Counted from the stretch's first letter, positions 40,950 through 51,038 are shown. The stretch: DNA of 64,000 nt from Paludibacteraceae bacterium (GCA_017430235.1 JAFRNH010000096.1:1-64000); one strand, 5' to 3'. Notes: generated by a model not told the origin, from the sequence alone. Made by a program: numbers and translations.

Positions 40950-42754
40950 AGGAGCGACTAAAATTCATACTATTCTATTTTGTCTTCTGGCTAATCATTT
41001 TTGTCTTACAAAAACCCATATTCCTCATATTCCAACTTTCAAAGGATAGCTTTGCTGATTGGATAGGCACCATAACACACGGTTTTTGCATGGATCTTTC
41101 CATGTCCGGTTACTGCACGTTATTACCTCTCGTGCTAACCATGGTCTCCTGCTTTTTAGTCAACGATCGTTGGATAAGAAAAGCCATCGACATCTACACC
41201 TATCTCCTGATTGGATTTGTCTCTCTTTTATTTGTCGCTGACCTCTTCTTATATCGTTATTGGGGGTTTCGAATAGACAACACCCCCCTATTCTATCTAA
41301 AAACCCCAAAAGATGCAATGGCAAGCGGATCATGGTACGAATATATCGCTGCGCTTATCCTACTCGCAATTTTCATCTTTGTGCTTGTCAAATTTTATCA
41401 TTTCATGCGCACAAAATGGCATGAATACACCTCCCGCTCATATCTGACACTCATTCCATTGACACTCATCTTTGGTGTGATGTTTATACTCATTCGCGGT
41501 GGCATAGGTGTTTCTACCATGAATGCCGGATATGTCTATTTCAGCGAATCCACCTTTCTCAATCATGCTGCCATCAATCCAACCTGGAATTTCATCAACT
41601 CATGCACCAGATCAAACAATTTTGATAAGCAATATCGTTTCTTGGAGGAGGGAGAAGCTGTTCGTCTCGTCAATGAACTAAATGCAACAAACGCCACAAT
41701 AGAAGATACGCTAACTGGCAGGTTGCTAAACACCAATCGCCCCAACATTCTATTAATCATTATGGAAGGAATCGGTTCCAATATGATAGAGACACTTGGT
41801 GGCAAACCGGGTGTTGCTCCTAATCTGTGTCGATATACCCAAGAGGGTATCTGTTTCACCAACTTCTTTGCCAGTAGTTTCAGAACAGACAGAGGATTAG
41901 TAGCCATTCTGAGTGGTTATCCTGCCCAGCCGACCAACTCATTAATGAAATTCCCGAATAAAACGCAAAACGTTCCTATCTTAACCCAAGATTTACGTTC
42001 CAACGGTTATCACACCGCCTTCTATTATGGTGGTGATGATAATTTCACCAACCTTCACTCCTATTTAGTCACTGCTGGTTACCAAACAATCGTCAACGAG
42101 CATGACTTTACAGGGAAAGAGATGTCGACCAAATGGGGCGCCTACGATCATGTCGTGCTCAATCGTGTCAAAAAAGATTTGCACGAGGCAGAGCAACCAT
42201 TCTTCAAGACAGTACTGACACTCAACAGTCACGAGCCATTCGACGTACCCTCTCATGTGTTGGAAGAACCCTATCCCAACTCTGTACACTACACAGATAG
42301 TTGCATAGGCGATTTCATCGAAGATTACAAGAAGCAAGAGATCTGGAAGAATTCCCTCATTATCATTCTACCCGACCACGCATTCCGATATCCAGCAACA
42401 CTTGACAATGCTACCCCTTGGAGGTACAGAATACCAATGATCTGGTTAGGAGGAGCCATCGATTCCATTCAAACCATCACCAAGACATGCGGACAAGTAG
42501 ACATTGCTGCTACTCTATTGAACCAGCTAAAGATTCCTTCGGAACGATTTACCTTTAGCCATGATATCATGAGTCCATCACATCCCGAATATGCATTTTA
42601 TTCCTTTATCGATGGATTCGGTCTCATCACCCAAAAAGACACATCAATATATGACTGTGGAGCAAACCGAACTCTACGAACCACTCATGAAGAGACAATT
42701 GAACAGGGGAAAGCTTATCTCCAAAAATTATATGATGATTTAAGTTTAAGGTAA
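40946..42754 (+). CDS. LTA synthase family sulfatase / phosphoglycerol transferase
   Basis: 602 residues. Five membrane helices occupy about residues 1-190. The periplasmic alkaline-phosphatase-like domain starts at NILLIIMEGIGSNMIE (metal Glu) and has the nucleophile Thr in SSFRTDRGLVAILSGYP, then HEPFDVP and a metal motif in ILPDHAFRYP. LtaS-type enzymes transfer glycerol-phosphate; Bacteroidota have no lipoteichoic acid, so the relative probably modifies a lipid or glycan (for example by phosphoglycerol or phosphoethanolamine transfer). Overlaps its neighbours, so tightly co-expressed with murF. Confidence 0.88.
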   Translation: MKERLKFILFYFVFWLIIFVLQKPIFLIFQLSKDSFADWIGTITHGFCMDLSMSGYCTLLPLVLTMVSCFLVNDRWIRKAIDIYTYLLIGFVSLLFVADLFLYRYWGFRIDNTPLFYLKTPKDAMASGSWYEYIAALILLAIFIFVLVKFYHFMRTKWHEYTSRSYLTLIPLTLIFGVMFILIRGGIGVSTMNAGYVYFSESTFLNHAAINPTWNFINSCTRSNNFDKQYRFLEEGEAVRLVNELNATNATIEDTLTGRLLNTNRPNILLIIMEGIGSNMIETLGGKPGVAPNLCRYTQEGICFTNFFASSFRTDRGLVAILSGYPAQPTNSLMKFPNKTQNVPILTQDLRSNGYHTAFYYGGDDNFTNLHSYLVTAGYQTIVNEHDFTGKEMSTKWGAYDHVVLNRVKKDLHEAEQPFFKTVLTLNSHEPFDVPSHVLEEPYPNSVHYTDSCIGDFIEDYKKQEIWKNSLIIILPDHAFRYPATLDNATPWRYRIPMIWLGGAIDSIQTITKTCGQVDIAATLLNQLKIPSERFTFSHDIMSPSHPEYAFYSFIDGFGLITQKDTSIYDCGANRTLRTTHEETIEQGKAYLQKLYDDLSLR

Positions 42755-44368
42755 ATGAATATGAAACACTTACTGACTCTCGCATCACTATTGATGCTTT
42801 TATGCTTTGAACCTATTTTTGCACAATCATTATCGAAGCAAGAATTAATCGCTCTGAATGAGAAATTGAAAAATATGGTTTTATTAGGGAACTTCAGACA
42901 TGGACGAGCTTTTGCTGTTCAAAATCGAATCTCACATGGTCAGGCTTATAGAAAACAGGAACTCAAATATGGATTCATAAACACAAAAGGTGATTTCGTG
43001 ATTCCATGCGACACAAATAATTTACTTCCACTTCCTATCTATGATTCATATCCATACCCTGAATTCAATGCAGGCATTTTTATTATGCAAAGAGAAACGA
43101 ACGAACCATATATGATACGTAGAAAAGGTGGTTTTTCAACACAAATGGAAACAATCATTGATACAGCAGGTCACACTTTAGAAGAATTGTGGATGAAGAA
43201 ATATATTCGGGAAGAAGATGATATACTATATATCGATCAATGTACCGACAGAAACAAATGGATATATGAAATTTACAAAAACGGAAAGAAATTTGGTGAG
43301 TGGAATAACATTCATATATTGCATGGTTCTGTTTTAGTCTCTATGACTATCACCGACTCTGCAAATTATTTCGGCATGAAGAATTCTTATAATATAACAA
43401 ATATTACAACGAACAAAACATACGACCATGAACTCCAATACCTGATTCCTTTACAACAAAACGATGGTTCATTTTTATTCTGTGTTGGAAAAGAGAATAA
43501 AATAGGCATAATCGATGAGAATTTCAAGGAAGTAGTCCCATTCGTTTTTGACACAAGAAACGAACCTGATGAGACGGGTAACAATCCTCCCAACCCACTT
43601 TATTTTCAAAATGGAATTGTTTTGGAAAATGATGGATGGATAAAAATAAAAGACACTACAGGCAAAATGATTTTACCATTTGATTGTGATCGGGTATATG
43701 TAGGAACTAAATACATTTTTACTCAGAGAGAAAACCATATGGGACATCGGTATGACGATTCTGATGCTTTTTGCGAAGTATACGACAAAAAAGGGAATCA
43801 AGTAACAGAACTACCCTTTGGTAAAAACTATTTTCGAATGAAAAAAGATTTTTGGCAACTAGAAAACAAGCAAGGGAAAGTTCTGATAAACAAAGAGATT
43901 GATTGCATATCTGATTTTCTATGGGATGAGTATTGCATAGCGAACAAAGGTGATTATTATTTCTTGTTAAATAGTAATGGGGAAATTGTTGTTGATTCAC
44001 TAAGAAAAAAATATAGAGACAGAGATCTCTTAATGAAGATATATGATAAAAAGAGTGTAAAGAATATAGGAATAAAAGGTCTTCCAATAGTTGATGCACA
44101 TTCAATATGGCCATCAAGTCTATCGCCTAACAATAAAAACATCGCACCAAATATGAAATTTAAAATCTGGAGCACTACTGGTAAGTATGAATATTTAGAC
44201 AATCCAAACATAAAGCAGGGACCCTATATGCTGATTGATCCCAATGGTAAAAATCTAACTCCCATGGGATGTGATTGGATTGGTCAATTCAGTGACGGAC
44301 TGATTTTGGTTAAAATCAAAGGACGTTATTACTACCTCAATGATAAAGGCGAAGGACTTCCAGAATGA
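42755..44368 (+). CDS. Secreted WG-repeat protein
   Basis: 537 residues. A signal peptide (MKHLLTLASLLMLLCFEPIF, cleaved after AQ; ATG at 42761 is as likely as 42755) precedes a chain of WG/KWG-type beta repeats, seen as YGFINTKGDFVIP, IGIIDENFKEVVPF, GWIKIKDTTGKMILPF, FWQLENKQGKVLI and YYYLNDKGEG. WG proteins are exported and repeat-built; function is unknown. The start directly follows the sulfatase stop, so it closes the murF operon. A bidirectional terminator follows. Confidence 0.75.
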   Translation: MNMKHLLTLASLLMLLCFEPIFAQSLSKQELIALNEKLKNMVLLGNFRHGRAFAVQNRISHGQAYRKQELKYGFINTKGDFVIPCDTNNLLPLPIYDSYPYPEFNAGIFIMQRETNEPYMIRRKGGFSTQMETIIDTAGHTLEELWMKKYIREEDDILYIDQCTDRNKWIYEIYKNGKKFGEWNNIHILHGSVLVSMTITDSANYFGMKNSYNITNITTNKTYDHELQYLIPLQQNDGSFLFCVGKENKIGIIDENFKEVVPFVFDTRNEPDETGNNPPNPLYFQNGIVLENDGWIKIKDTTGKMILPFDCDRVYVGTKYIFTQRENHMGHRYDDSDAFCEVYDKKGNQVTELPFGKNYFRMKKDFWQLENKQGKVLINKEIDCISDFLWDEYCIANKGDYYFLLNSNGEIVVDSLRKKYRDRDLLMKIYDKKSVKNIGIKGLPIVDAHSIWPSSLSPNNKNIAPNMKFKIWSTTGKYEYLDNPNIKQGPYMLIDPNGKNLTPMGCDWIGQFSDGLILVKIKGRYYYLNDKGEGLPE

Positions 44369-44389
44369 TATTTTCGTCACATAACGATA

Positions 44390-44421
44390 CAGAAAAGGTG
44401 CGCTTCCACGCACCTTTTCTG
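44390..44421. terminator. Bidirectional terminator between WG-repeat gene and symporter gene
   Basis: Perfect 13-bp arms CAGAAAAGGTGCG (44390-44402) and CGCACCTTTTCTG (44409-44421) with a 6-base loop. It serves the rightward murF operon and the leftward symporter gene. Confidence 0.8.
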
Positions 44422-44436
44422 TTATATAAAAAGATC

Positions 44437-45999
44437 TTATTTCTTCTTTGTCAACAAGCTCACAACAACGATTGTGATGCAAGAGAGAGGGAATGCGAAC
44501 ATGATAGGGTCGATAAACTTAATCATACCATTCGTAACCAATACGTCAGTTCCAAAAATAGCTTTGCAGATGCCTAACGCAGTAGCCTCTTTTGCATGAA
44601 GGAATAGGAGTGCCAAGATAGTGGCAACAACTCCAACCCACATACTTGCATAAGCACCTTTAGTGGTCACCTTCTTCCAATACAATGCACAGAAATAGGA
44701 TGGCAAGAATGCCGATGCACATATACCCATAAACAACGAAGTGGATATTGCAATGATTGGAGAATCATTTCCTTCGCCCAAAACAAAACAAATGATGAAG
44801 CTGATAAGAATTGAGACCAACACAGCAAGACGGATAACAACCGTCATCTTCTTCTTTGCAGACTCGCTCACACAAGAACCGTAGATATCGGAACCTGCAG
44901 CTGCAGCCATTGTATGGAACTGAGCACTTAGTGTAGACATACTGGCAGAAAGGATACAAAGCATAAAGATAGTCACAAACCAAGTTGGCATAACACGGCC
45001 AATAAAGTATGGAATAATCTTATCGGATGCATCAACCATATTGATGGAGATATTACCATCATTTTGCCAGAAATAGAGGTTAGAAAGTGCACCTACGTGA
45101 TAAACAACACCCACAGTGATCAGCAGGAAGACGCAACCAATAGCAACACCTTGGTTCAGTTTCTTCGTGCTATTAACCGTCATGAAACGAACCACCAATT
45201 GCGGTTGTGCCAAACAACCGATACCAACACCCATGATAAGAGAGGTAACCAATGTATACCACTGTTGAGATGCGAACGCTGGCATGGAGGTCCATCCTCT
45301 GTGACCAACAGCCGCAAGTTTCTCAGGCACTTGATCTGAGATAGCTCCTAGGGCTGCATTAGCCTCAGAAAATCCCATTCCTAAAGCCTTGTATACACCA
45401 AACACCAAGAAAGCCATACATAAGAACATAATCACAGCCTGCAAGGCATCTGTATACATCACACCTTTCATACCACCTGCGATCACGTATGATGCAACAA
45501 TAATGGTGAAAATCAGCAATGCCAAATTGAAATCGATGCCAAACACCTCCTGCATACAGAAGACACCACCACGAAGCACCGCAGCAGCATAAAGCGGCAT
45601 ACAAATAAAGATGACAGCAGCAACAAATATGCGTATCTTCTTTGAATCGTAGAATGCTCCCAAGAACTGAGCAAACGTGGAGACTTTCAGTTTCGCACCA
45701 ATACGTCGGGTTGGACGTCCAAAGATGATGAAGGCAATGACAACACCAACAAACATATTAAGGAACATCAGCCACTGAATTCCCATACCGAAAGTAGCAG
45801 CTACACCACCAAATCCAACGATAGCAGAAGCCGAAATGAACGTCGCACCATAAGAGAGTGCCATAACAATAGGATTCATCTCACCTCCACCAATAAGAAA
45901 ATCTTTTGAATCTTTTGTTTTCTTATATCCTAAATATCCTAAAAATGCAACGGCTAAGAAATAGACCATTACAATCAGGTACATTGAAAAATTGTCCAT
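44437..45999 (-). CDS. Sodium:solute symporter (SSS family)
   Basis: 520 residues, about 13 membrane helices. Family marks: FLIGGGEMNPIVMALSYGAT at the first helices, the GGVAATFGMGIQWL loop, VASYVIAGGMKGVMYTDALQ (the conserved G-G-...-TD-Q segment) and MSTLSAQFHTMAAAAGSDIY. The family imports acetate, pyruvate, amino acids or vitamins with sodium. Upstream on the same strand are a 41-residue subunit gene (5-base gap), an ACT protein and phenylacetate-CoA ligase, so an aryl-acid substrate is a fair guess, not shown by the sequence. Confidence 0.9.
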   Translation of the reverse strand: MDNFSMYLIVMVYFLAVAFLGYLGYKKTKDSKDFLIGGGEMNPIVMALSYGATFISASAIVGFGGVAATFGMGIQWLMFLNMFVGVVIAFIIFGRPTRRIGAKLKVSTFAQFLGAFYDSKKIRIFVAAVIFICMPLYAAAVLRGGVFCMQEVFGIDFNLALLIFTIIVASYVIAGGMKGVMYTDALQAVIMFLCMAFLVFGVYKALGMGFSEANAALGAISDQVPEKLAAVGHRGWTSMPAFASQQWYTLVTSLIMGVGIGCLAQPQLVVRFMTVNSTKKLNQGVAIGCVFLLITVGVVYHVGALSNLYFWQNDGNISINMVDASDKIIPYFIGRVMPTWFVTIFMLCILSASMSTLSAQFHTMAAAAGSDIYGSCVSESAKKKMTVVIRLAVLVSILISFIICFVLGEGNDSPIIAISTSLFMGICASAFLPSYFCALYWKKVTTKGAYASMWVGVVATILALLFLHAKEATALGICKAIFGTDVLVTNGMIKFIDPIMFAFPLSCITIVVVSLLTKKK

Positions 46000-46004
46000 A
46001 ACGC

Positions 46005-46130
46005 TTATTCTTTTTTATCGTTTTCGTCTTCTTTGTTCCAATATTTTACTCCAAAAACAACGGAGCCGATCACGCATAGTATAGACAACAAATACACGAT
46101 CCAAATACCAGGGTCTGAAATACCAAACAT
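46005..46130 (-). CDS. Symporter small accessory protein, 41 residues
   Basis: The frame reads MFGISDPGIWIVYLLSILCV, then IGSVVFGVKYW and a charged tail NKEDENDKKE. One membrane helix follows the conserved MFG[IL]SDP start that marks small subunits encoded next to SSS symporters in Bacteroidota and other phyla. It starts 11 bases after the ACT gene stop and ends 5 bases before the symporter ATG. It is below the size limit of most gene finders. Probable role: folding or stability of the symporter (by analogy). Confidence 0.85.
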   Translation of the reverse strand: MFGISDPGIWIVYLLSILCVIGSVVFGVKYWNKEDENDKKE

Positions 46131-46141
46131 AATGATGATTA

Positions 46142-46567
46142 TTATAAGTTATTTAATTCTGTTTCCGAAAGATTATCTAAGTTATATCTGCGAATCACAT
46201 CATTTGCCGCATCTATATTATTCGTTCTTAAGATTAAGATCGTCTTCCCTGAAAAAGAGAAACTATACATATACTCGATGCTGATACCAGCTCTTGTGAA
46301 GAGTTCGATCGTCTCTGCAAACTTTTCCATGGAAGAATCCACAGAAACTGCCAAAACTGAATTGAGATTAGCACTTACGCCATGCTCTTTCAACAACTGA
46401 ATCACCTTATGCTGATTGGATGTGATCAAACGGAGAATTCCATAATCCGATGTGTCAGCAACCGTGGCTGTTAGAACTCGTATATTCTCCTTGCTGAGAA
46501 TAGAGAGAATCTCGTTCAAACGACCGAACTTATTCTCTAAGAATATCGATATCTGATTAATAGTCAT
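46142..46567 (-). CDS. Tandem ACT-domain protein
   Basis: 141 residues with two ACT repeats: INQISIFLENKFGRLNEILS starts the first, and NSVLAVSVDSSMEKFAETIE the second. ACT domains bind amino acids or related small ligands. Stand-alone ACT proteins of this type sit next to paaK (phenylacetate-CoA ligase) in many anaerobes, as here (90 bases downstream of paaK). Ligand and function are not known; sensing of an aromatic acid or amino acid is inferred. Confidence 0.85.
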   Translation of the reverse strand: MTINQISIFLENKFGRLNEILSILSKENIRVLTATVADTSDYGILRLITSNQHKVIQLLKEHGVSANLNSVLAVSVDSSMEKFAETIELFTRAGISIEYMYSFSFSGKTILILRTNNIDAANDVIRRYNLDNLSETELNNL

Positions 46568-46657
46568 ACTGATATTTTTTAGATGGGTTTCATGAATTCA
46601 TTTCAACCCATAATTCATACTAATTTTGTTTATTCAGTGAATTGATAAGACTCACAA

Positions 46658-47965
46658 TTAATGATTCTTTCTTAAGTCTTTAACTCTCACTGCCTTTCCT
46701 TCTGAAACAGGGAGGGTGCCTTTTTCAACCAACTTAACCTTTGGTGTCAAAAGAATCTCATCTTTCAACTGACGAGTAATCTCTTTGGTGAGAGCTTGCA
46801 ACTTCGTGTAATCATCTGTATGAAGATCTCCCAACTCTACCTCCACCAACATCTCATCGTTATTGCCAATCGTATCAATCGTGATTAGATAATTCATACC
46901 CAACTCTTTGAAGTTCATCAAAATGCGCTCGATTTGAATTGGGAAGATGTTAACTCCCTTCACAATCATCATATCATCTGAACGTCCCTTGATACGAGAG
47001 ATTCTTCTGTGGGTTCTGCCGCAAGGACATTGACCAGGAAGGATGCTGGTTAAATCGCGTGTACGATAGCGAATCAATGGCATAGCTTCACGGCAAAGAG
47101 TAGTCAACACCATCTCTCCCACTTCACCCTCTTTCACTGGTTCAAGCGTCTCTGGGTTGATGATCTCCACCAACACCAAATCCTCCCATATATGAAGACC
47201 ATTTTGTTCTTGGCATTCGAATGCGACACCTGGTCCGTTCATCTCAGACATTCCGAAGCAGTTGTATGCTTTTAATCCGAGTAACTCCTCGATACGCTTA
47301 CGTTGTTCTTCAGAGTGTGGTTCTGCACCGACACACATGATTCTCAGTTTGGTGTCCTTACGTGGATCCAAGCCCTCTTCCTGAATGACTTCAGCCAAAC
47401 GAGTGGCATAACTTGGAATGGTGTGAAGTACTGTAGTACCAAAGTCGCGTATAAACTTGATTTGACGTTTACTGTTACCTGCAGCAGCTGGCACTGTCAA
47501 ACACCCTAAACGCTCTGCTCCGTATTGATAACCCAATCCACCTGTGAACATACCGTAACCAGAAGTGTTTTGGAACACATCCGTATTACGAACACCCACC
47601 ATGTACATACAACGAGCCACTTGATTAGCCCATGTGTCAAGGTCTTTCTGTGTGTGAAGCACAACGGTAGGATTTCCTGTGGTTCCGCTAGAAGAGTGAA
47701 GGCGAACCACCTTTTCCATAGGGACGGCAGCAAATCCGAATGGATAATTGCTACGAAGATCCTCTTTCGTTGTAAAAGGGAATTTCTTTATGTCATCTAA
47801 CGAGTTTATAGAATCGGGCGATAGTCCTTTTTCTGCAAATAACTTTTTGTAAAATGGCGAATTCATCGCTTGTTTTACTGTGTTTTTCAAACGCTCCAAC
47901 TGGAGTTTCTCGAGGTCGGGACGACTCATGGTCTCAATCTCTTCTTCCCAATACTTTTCTGTCAT
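46658..47965 (-). CDS. paaK: Phenylacetate-CoA ligase
   Basis: 435 residues, standard PaaK length. ATP loop LHSSSGTTGNPTVVLHT (about 89-105), AEPHSEEQRKRIEELLG, CFGMSEMNGPG and the C-terminal segment IKGRSDDMMIVKGVNIFP. It activates phenylacetate (or indole-acetate or another aryl acid) with CoA and ATP. In gut Bacteroidales it often works with 2-oxoacid:ferredoxin oxidoreductases; none is in the window. First gene of an operon with an ACT protein and a sodium symporter. Confidence 0.92.
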   Translation of the reverse strand: MTEKYWEEEIETMSRPDLEKLQLERLKNTVKQAMNSPFYKKLFAEKGLSPDSINSLDDIKKFPFTTKEDLRSNYPFGFAAVPMEKVVRLHSSSGTTGNPTVVLHTQKDLDTWANQVARCMYMVGVRNTDVFQNTSGYGMFTGGLGYQYGAERLGCLTVPAAAGNSKRQIKFIRDFGTTVLHTIPSYATRLAEVIQEEGLDPRKDTKLRIMCVGAEPHSEEQRKRIEELLGLKAYNCFGMSEMNGPGVAFECQEQNGLHIWEDLVLVEIINPETLEPVKEGEVGEMVLTTLCREAMPLIRYRTRDLTSILPGQCPCGRTHRRISRIKGRSDDMMIVKGVNIFPIQIERILMNFKELGMNYLITIDTIGNNDEMLVEVELGDLHTDDYTKLQALTKEITRQLKDEILLTPKVKLVEKGTLPVSEGKAVRVKDLRKNH

Positions 47966-48025
47966 TTTTCTATTCTTTATGTCTCGCGTTAATCGATATT
48001 AGTGTATATATCATATATGTCATGG

Positions 48026-48057
48026 CAAATTTACTTAAAAACGTTTATTAAAGCAAA
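48026..48057 (-). promoter_or_regulatory. Promoter of the paaK operon
   Basis: Minus strand TTTG (48054-48057), 20 bases, TAAATTTG (48026-48033), about 60 bases upstream of the paaK ATG at 47965. Confidence 0.7.
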
Positions 48058-48090
48058 TTAAATACGAAACAAATAGAAAGCATCCAAACT

Positions 48091-50142
48091 CTAAAACATG
48101 AAACCTATATTCAAGAAGAAACTTACCGCAGAGGTGGTATTACTCCAACTCACCTGTCCTTCTATTGGACCAACCAATGTTTTGTATCCATATCCTAACG
48201 AGGCGCCAACGCGATTGGTCTCTTTCAAAAATCGGCTCAACTGATTAGCATCCTTTGCATAATTAGCAACCGCAAATATGTTATGATTCTTTCCAATTCG
48301 TTTCCTTCCCGTCAAGCCTACAATACCCAAGTGATTGCCCACCACCTGCAATCTCCATACACCAGCAAAAGGCAACTGTTGCGAAATGTAATGTCCCATC
48401 GTACCTACACCTCCAATCATATTCCGATTTCCCAAAGATTGATTGTCTGATGGTATGGATCGACCATATACCGAAGGTAAAAGTGTGAACCCCTTTCCCA
48501 ACGGAATCGCATGTTCATAGTGAATACCCAACTGCATCAGTCCATGTCCGTTCTCATAATGCGCTCCATCATCTGTCAGATACTCCAACCGCGCTCCTCC
48601 TTTCATTCCTTTTTCTGGATAGACCTCAGAATCTTGGTCGTCATATTGCAAATCGGCAAAATATATCAAAAGGTTTTCTTTTTTTCTCGGGACAGGCTCT
48701 GCCCATTCAGGACTAATATAGAGATCTTTATACCTACGAGATTGGAAATTGGCACCCAGCTCCACCTTCATATCATGCCAATACTTAGATACCCCTGCAT
48801 GAATAAGGTGCTCGTGATAATTAAGGTCTGTAGTATACATTCCATTATGATAGAGTCTCATCTCATAGTAGCTATATCGATACGAGCCCCCTATTTGCCA
48901 ATCTGTAGTAGGAGATATTGAAAAGGCAGCCTTTCCATAACTCCTCTTACCAAGCCTGATTTCCATTTCCACCTTAGGGAATAATCTTCGTCCCGACTGA
49001 TATTTCGCACCCAGTAGCAGCGATGCCAATTCTTCCGAATCGATTCGAGATGAAACACTCAGTGTGCCGCCCCTAACTGGCGTCTTCGACTTCTTTTTTT
49101 GCTTATAAGGTGGCAGTGATCGACTTATCGAGCTAAGGGTAGTATCGGGCAATCCAAGACTTTTTCGCAACTCTATAAGTTGCGGCAGTTTAGCCTTTGC
49201 CGCTATTTCGCCATAAACAAACAAGGAGTCGATGGCATCTTCAGTAAAACTAGCAGCGCCCAATCCATGCACATCCACATCTATTTGAAGATCAGTTTGT
49301 GCAACATTGGGGACATATTTTTTATCAGACAAATCTGTAACGAGTGCAGAAAGGACATCACCCACATTTTTTATACTTTCAAGGGTAGGAGGATCCTGTT
49401 TAAATGTTACACCAATGATAATATCTGCACCCAATGATTTTGCAAGATCTACAGGATAATTATTGATGACCCCTCCATCCACCAATACATATTGGTCAGT
49501 TCTGACTGGTTCAAACACGCCCGGAATCGACATACTTGCACGAATGGCCTTCGCCAGATTTCCTGAAACGAAATCGATCTCTTCTCCACTGACTACATCC
49601 ATTGCCACGCAACCGTACGGAATATTCAGTTGTGTGGTGAAGTCAATAGAATCAGGGAGATCGGCAGTGAGTCGATTAAGAAGGTTCATCACCGCATCAC
49701 CCGATAAGATACCACCAGGAATGATATTCTTCCGATCAGAGATTCTTGCATTCAGTATATATTTATCTTCCCATTCACGCTGAGCGAATGATTTATCCAT
49801 TCGAGACGACGAGTTGGTGAGTAAAAGTTGCCAATCCTGTGTTCGGAAAAGGCTGTCCAACTGATCGCAAGAGTAGCCATTCGCATAGAGTCCAGCGACA
49901 ATGGAACCTATACTCGTACCCGTAATCACATCAATCGGAATACCCGCTTCTTCTATAAGACGAAGAGCCGACACATGAGCAGCTCCCTTTGCGCCACCTC
50001 CAGATAAGACAACACCCACCTTCTTTCTATGAGTGTCTTGCACATTTAAACTATCCTGAGCACTTGCTGTTGTTGCACATACGATAGCCAACAACAAGAA
50101 CACTATTTTCAAATTTGAAAAGATTTTCACTGTTTGTTTCAT
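48091..50142 (-). CDS. Patatin-like phospholipase with outer-membrane barrel
   Basis: 683 residues. Signal peptide ending ...TTASAQ, then a patatin domain with oxyanion hole GGGAKGAAH (48-56), nucleophile GTSIGS (75-80) and catalytic DGGVINNYP (about 221). The last ~280 residues are strand-rich (SSRIDSEELASLLLGAKYQS; GGARLEYLTDDG) and end in a terminal Phe after LNIGF, as in BamA/Omp85-type barrels. This is the PlpD-like architecture (type Vd), although in Bacteroidota the passenger usually stays at the surface. Activity on lipids is expected; target unknown. Confidence 0.88.
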   Translation of the reverse strand: MKQTVKIFSNLKIVFLLLAIVCATTASAQDSLNVQDTHRKKVGVVLSGGGAKGAAHVSALRLIEEAGIPIDVITGTSIGSIVAGLYANGYSCDQLDSLFRTQDWQLLLTNSSSRMDKSFAQREWEDKYILNARISDRKNIIPGGILSGDAVMNLLNRLTADLPDSIDFTTQLNIPYGCVAMDVVSGEEIDFVSGNLAKAIRASMSIPGVFEPVRTDQYVLVDGGVINNYPVDLAKSLGADIIIGVTFKQDPPTLESIKNVGDVLSALVTDLSDKKYVPNVAQTDLQIDVDVHGLGAASFTEDAIDSLFVYGEIAAKAKLPQLIELRKSLGLPDTTLSSISRSLPPYKQKKKSKTPVRGGTLSVSSRIDSEELASLLLGAKYQSGRRLFPKVEMEIRLGKRSYGKAAFSISPTTDWQIGGSYRYSYYEMRLYHNGMYTTDLNYHEHLIHAGVSKYWHDMKVELGANFQSRRYKDLYISPEWAEPVPRKKENLLIYFADLQYDDQDSEVYPEKGMKGGARLEYLTDDGAHYENGHGLMQLGIHYEHAIPLGKGFTLLPSVYGRSIPSDNQSLGNRNMIGGVGTMGHYISQQLPFAGVWRLQVVGNHLGIVGLTGRKRIGKNHNIFAVANYAKDANQLSRFLKETNRVGASLGYGYKTLVGPIEGQVSWSNTTSAVSFFLNIGFMF

Positions 50143-50267
50143 GTCTTACAGGGTTATCCCCTTATTAAAATCGATATAGCCAATAATTTGTTGCAAATTT
50201 AAATAAATTATTTACAAAATTCGATTAATAGGTCAAGACCTGCTATAATAATACTATGGTTTGTCCA

Positions 50268-51038
50268 TCAAAACAAATTATGAATCAGTCGATATGCAAT
50301 AGAACCCTCGGGAGGTGTAGCGGGGCAATCGTCTCGACTAAACCACTGAGCATCAGCAATCTCATCAGGCTGCAATCTGAATTCGCCACCTGCGTATTCA
50401 GCCGTGAATGCAATCATAAGCTGGTCTGGGAAAGGCCAACTTTGAGTACCTTTGTATTGTATGTTCTTCACTTGAATTCCCACCTCTTCCTCTATTTCAC
50501 GTTGAACGGCATGTTCTGCTGATTCACCCACTTCTATAAAACCTGCAATACATGCATACACATCCTGATTTCGTTGGATATGTTTCACTAACAAGATCTT
50601 ATCTCCTTTGTTGACCAAGACGATGATACATGGTTCTATTCTCGGGAAATGGATTTTTTTACACTGCGGACACTCTCTAGCTGTCTGAACTGCATGGTCG
50701 ACAAGAGGCGTTCCACAAAAACTGCAATATTTATAGTCTCTACGCCATGCCAACAAAGAGCGCGCACGAGCTAACTTCAGATTGAGTTCGGAATCATGTT
50801 CTGCAAAAAAATGGCGAATCGTCATTGTCTGATAATCTGCAGGCAATTCTCCCTTAAATTCTAATGTACAATAGTGGAATGAGTCCTCCTCAAAGAAATC
50901 ACACTCAGAGCACAAACCCTTTAGATATAACATATCTTGAAAGGTTAACATATCACCATTCTTCTTCGTTATCAGTTCTTTGCCAACTAAGGCAAAACAT
51001 ACTGCATCCGTTTCTTTGGGGTTTACAATGACAGCCAT
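50268..51038 (-). CDS. nudC: NAD+ diphosphatase NudC (also RNA deNADding type)
   Basis: 256 residues. Zinc ribbon CSFCGTPLVDH...ECPQC (about 116-137), Nudix box GFIEVGESAEHAVQREIEEE (about 175-194), and the family motif after it reads GTQSWPFPDQLM where SQPWPFPxS is usual. NudC hydrolyses NAD(H) and removes NAD caps from RNA. The altered motif could shift substrate preference, but the core WPFP is kept. A -7 box TAACTTTG lies at 51097-51104 on the minus strand. Confidence 0.9.
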   Translation of the reverse strand: MAVIVNPKETDAVCFALVGKELITKKNGDMLTFQDMLYLKGLCSECDFFEEDSFHYCTLEFKGELPADYQTMTIRHFFAEHDSELNLKLARARSLLAWRRDYKYCSFCGTPLVDHAVQTARECPQCKKIHFPRIEPCIIVLVNKGDKILLVKHIQRNQDVYACIAGFIEVGESAEHAVQREIEEEVGIQVKNIQYKGTQSWPFPDQLMIAFTAEYAGGEFRLQPDEIADAQWFSRDDCPATPPEGSIAYRLIHNLF

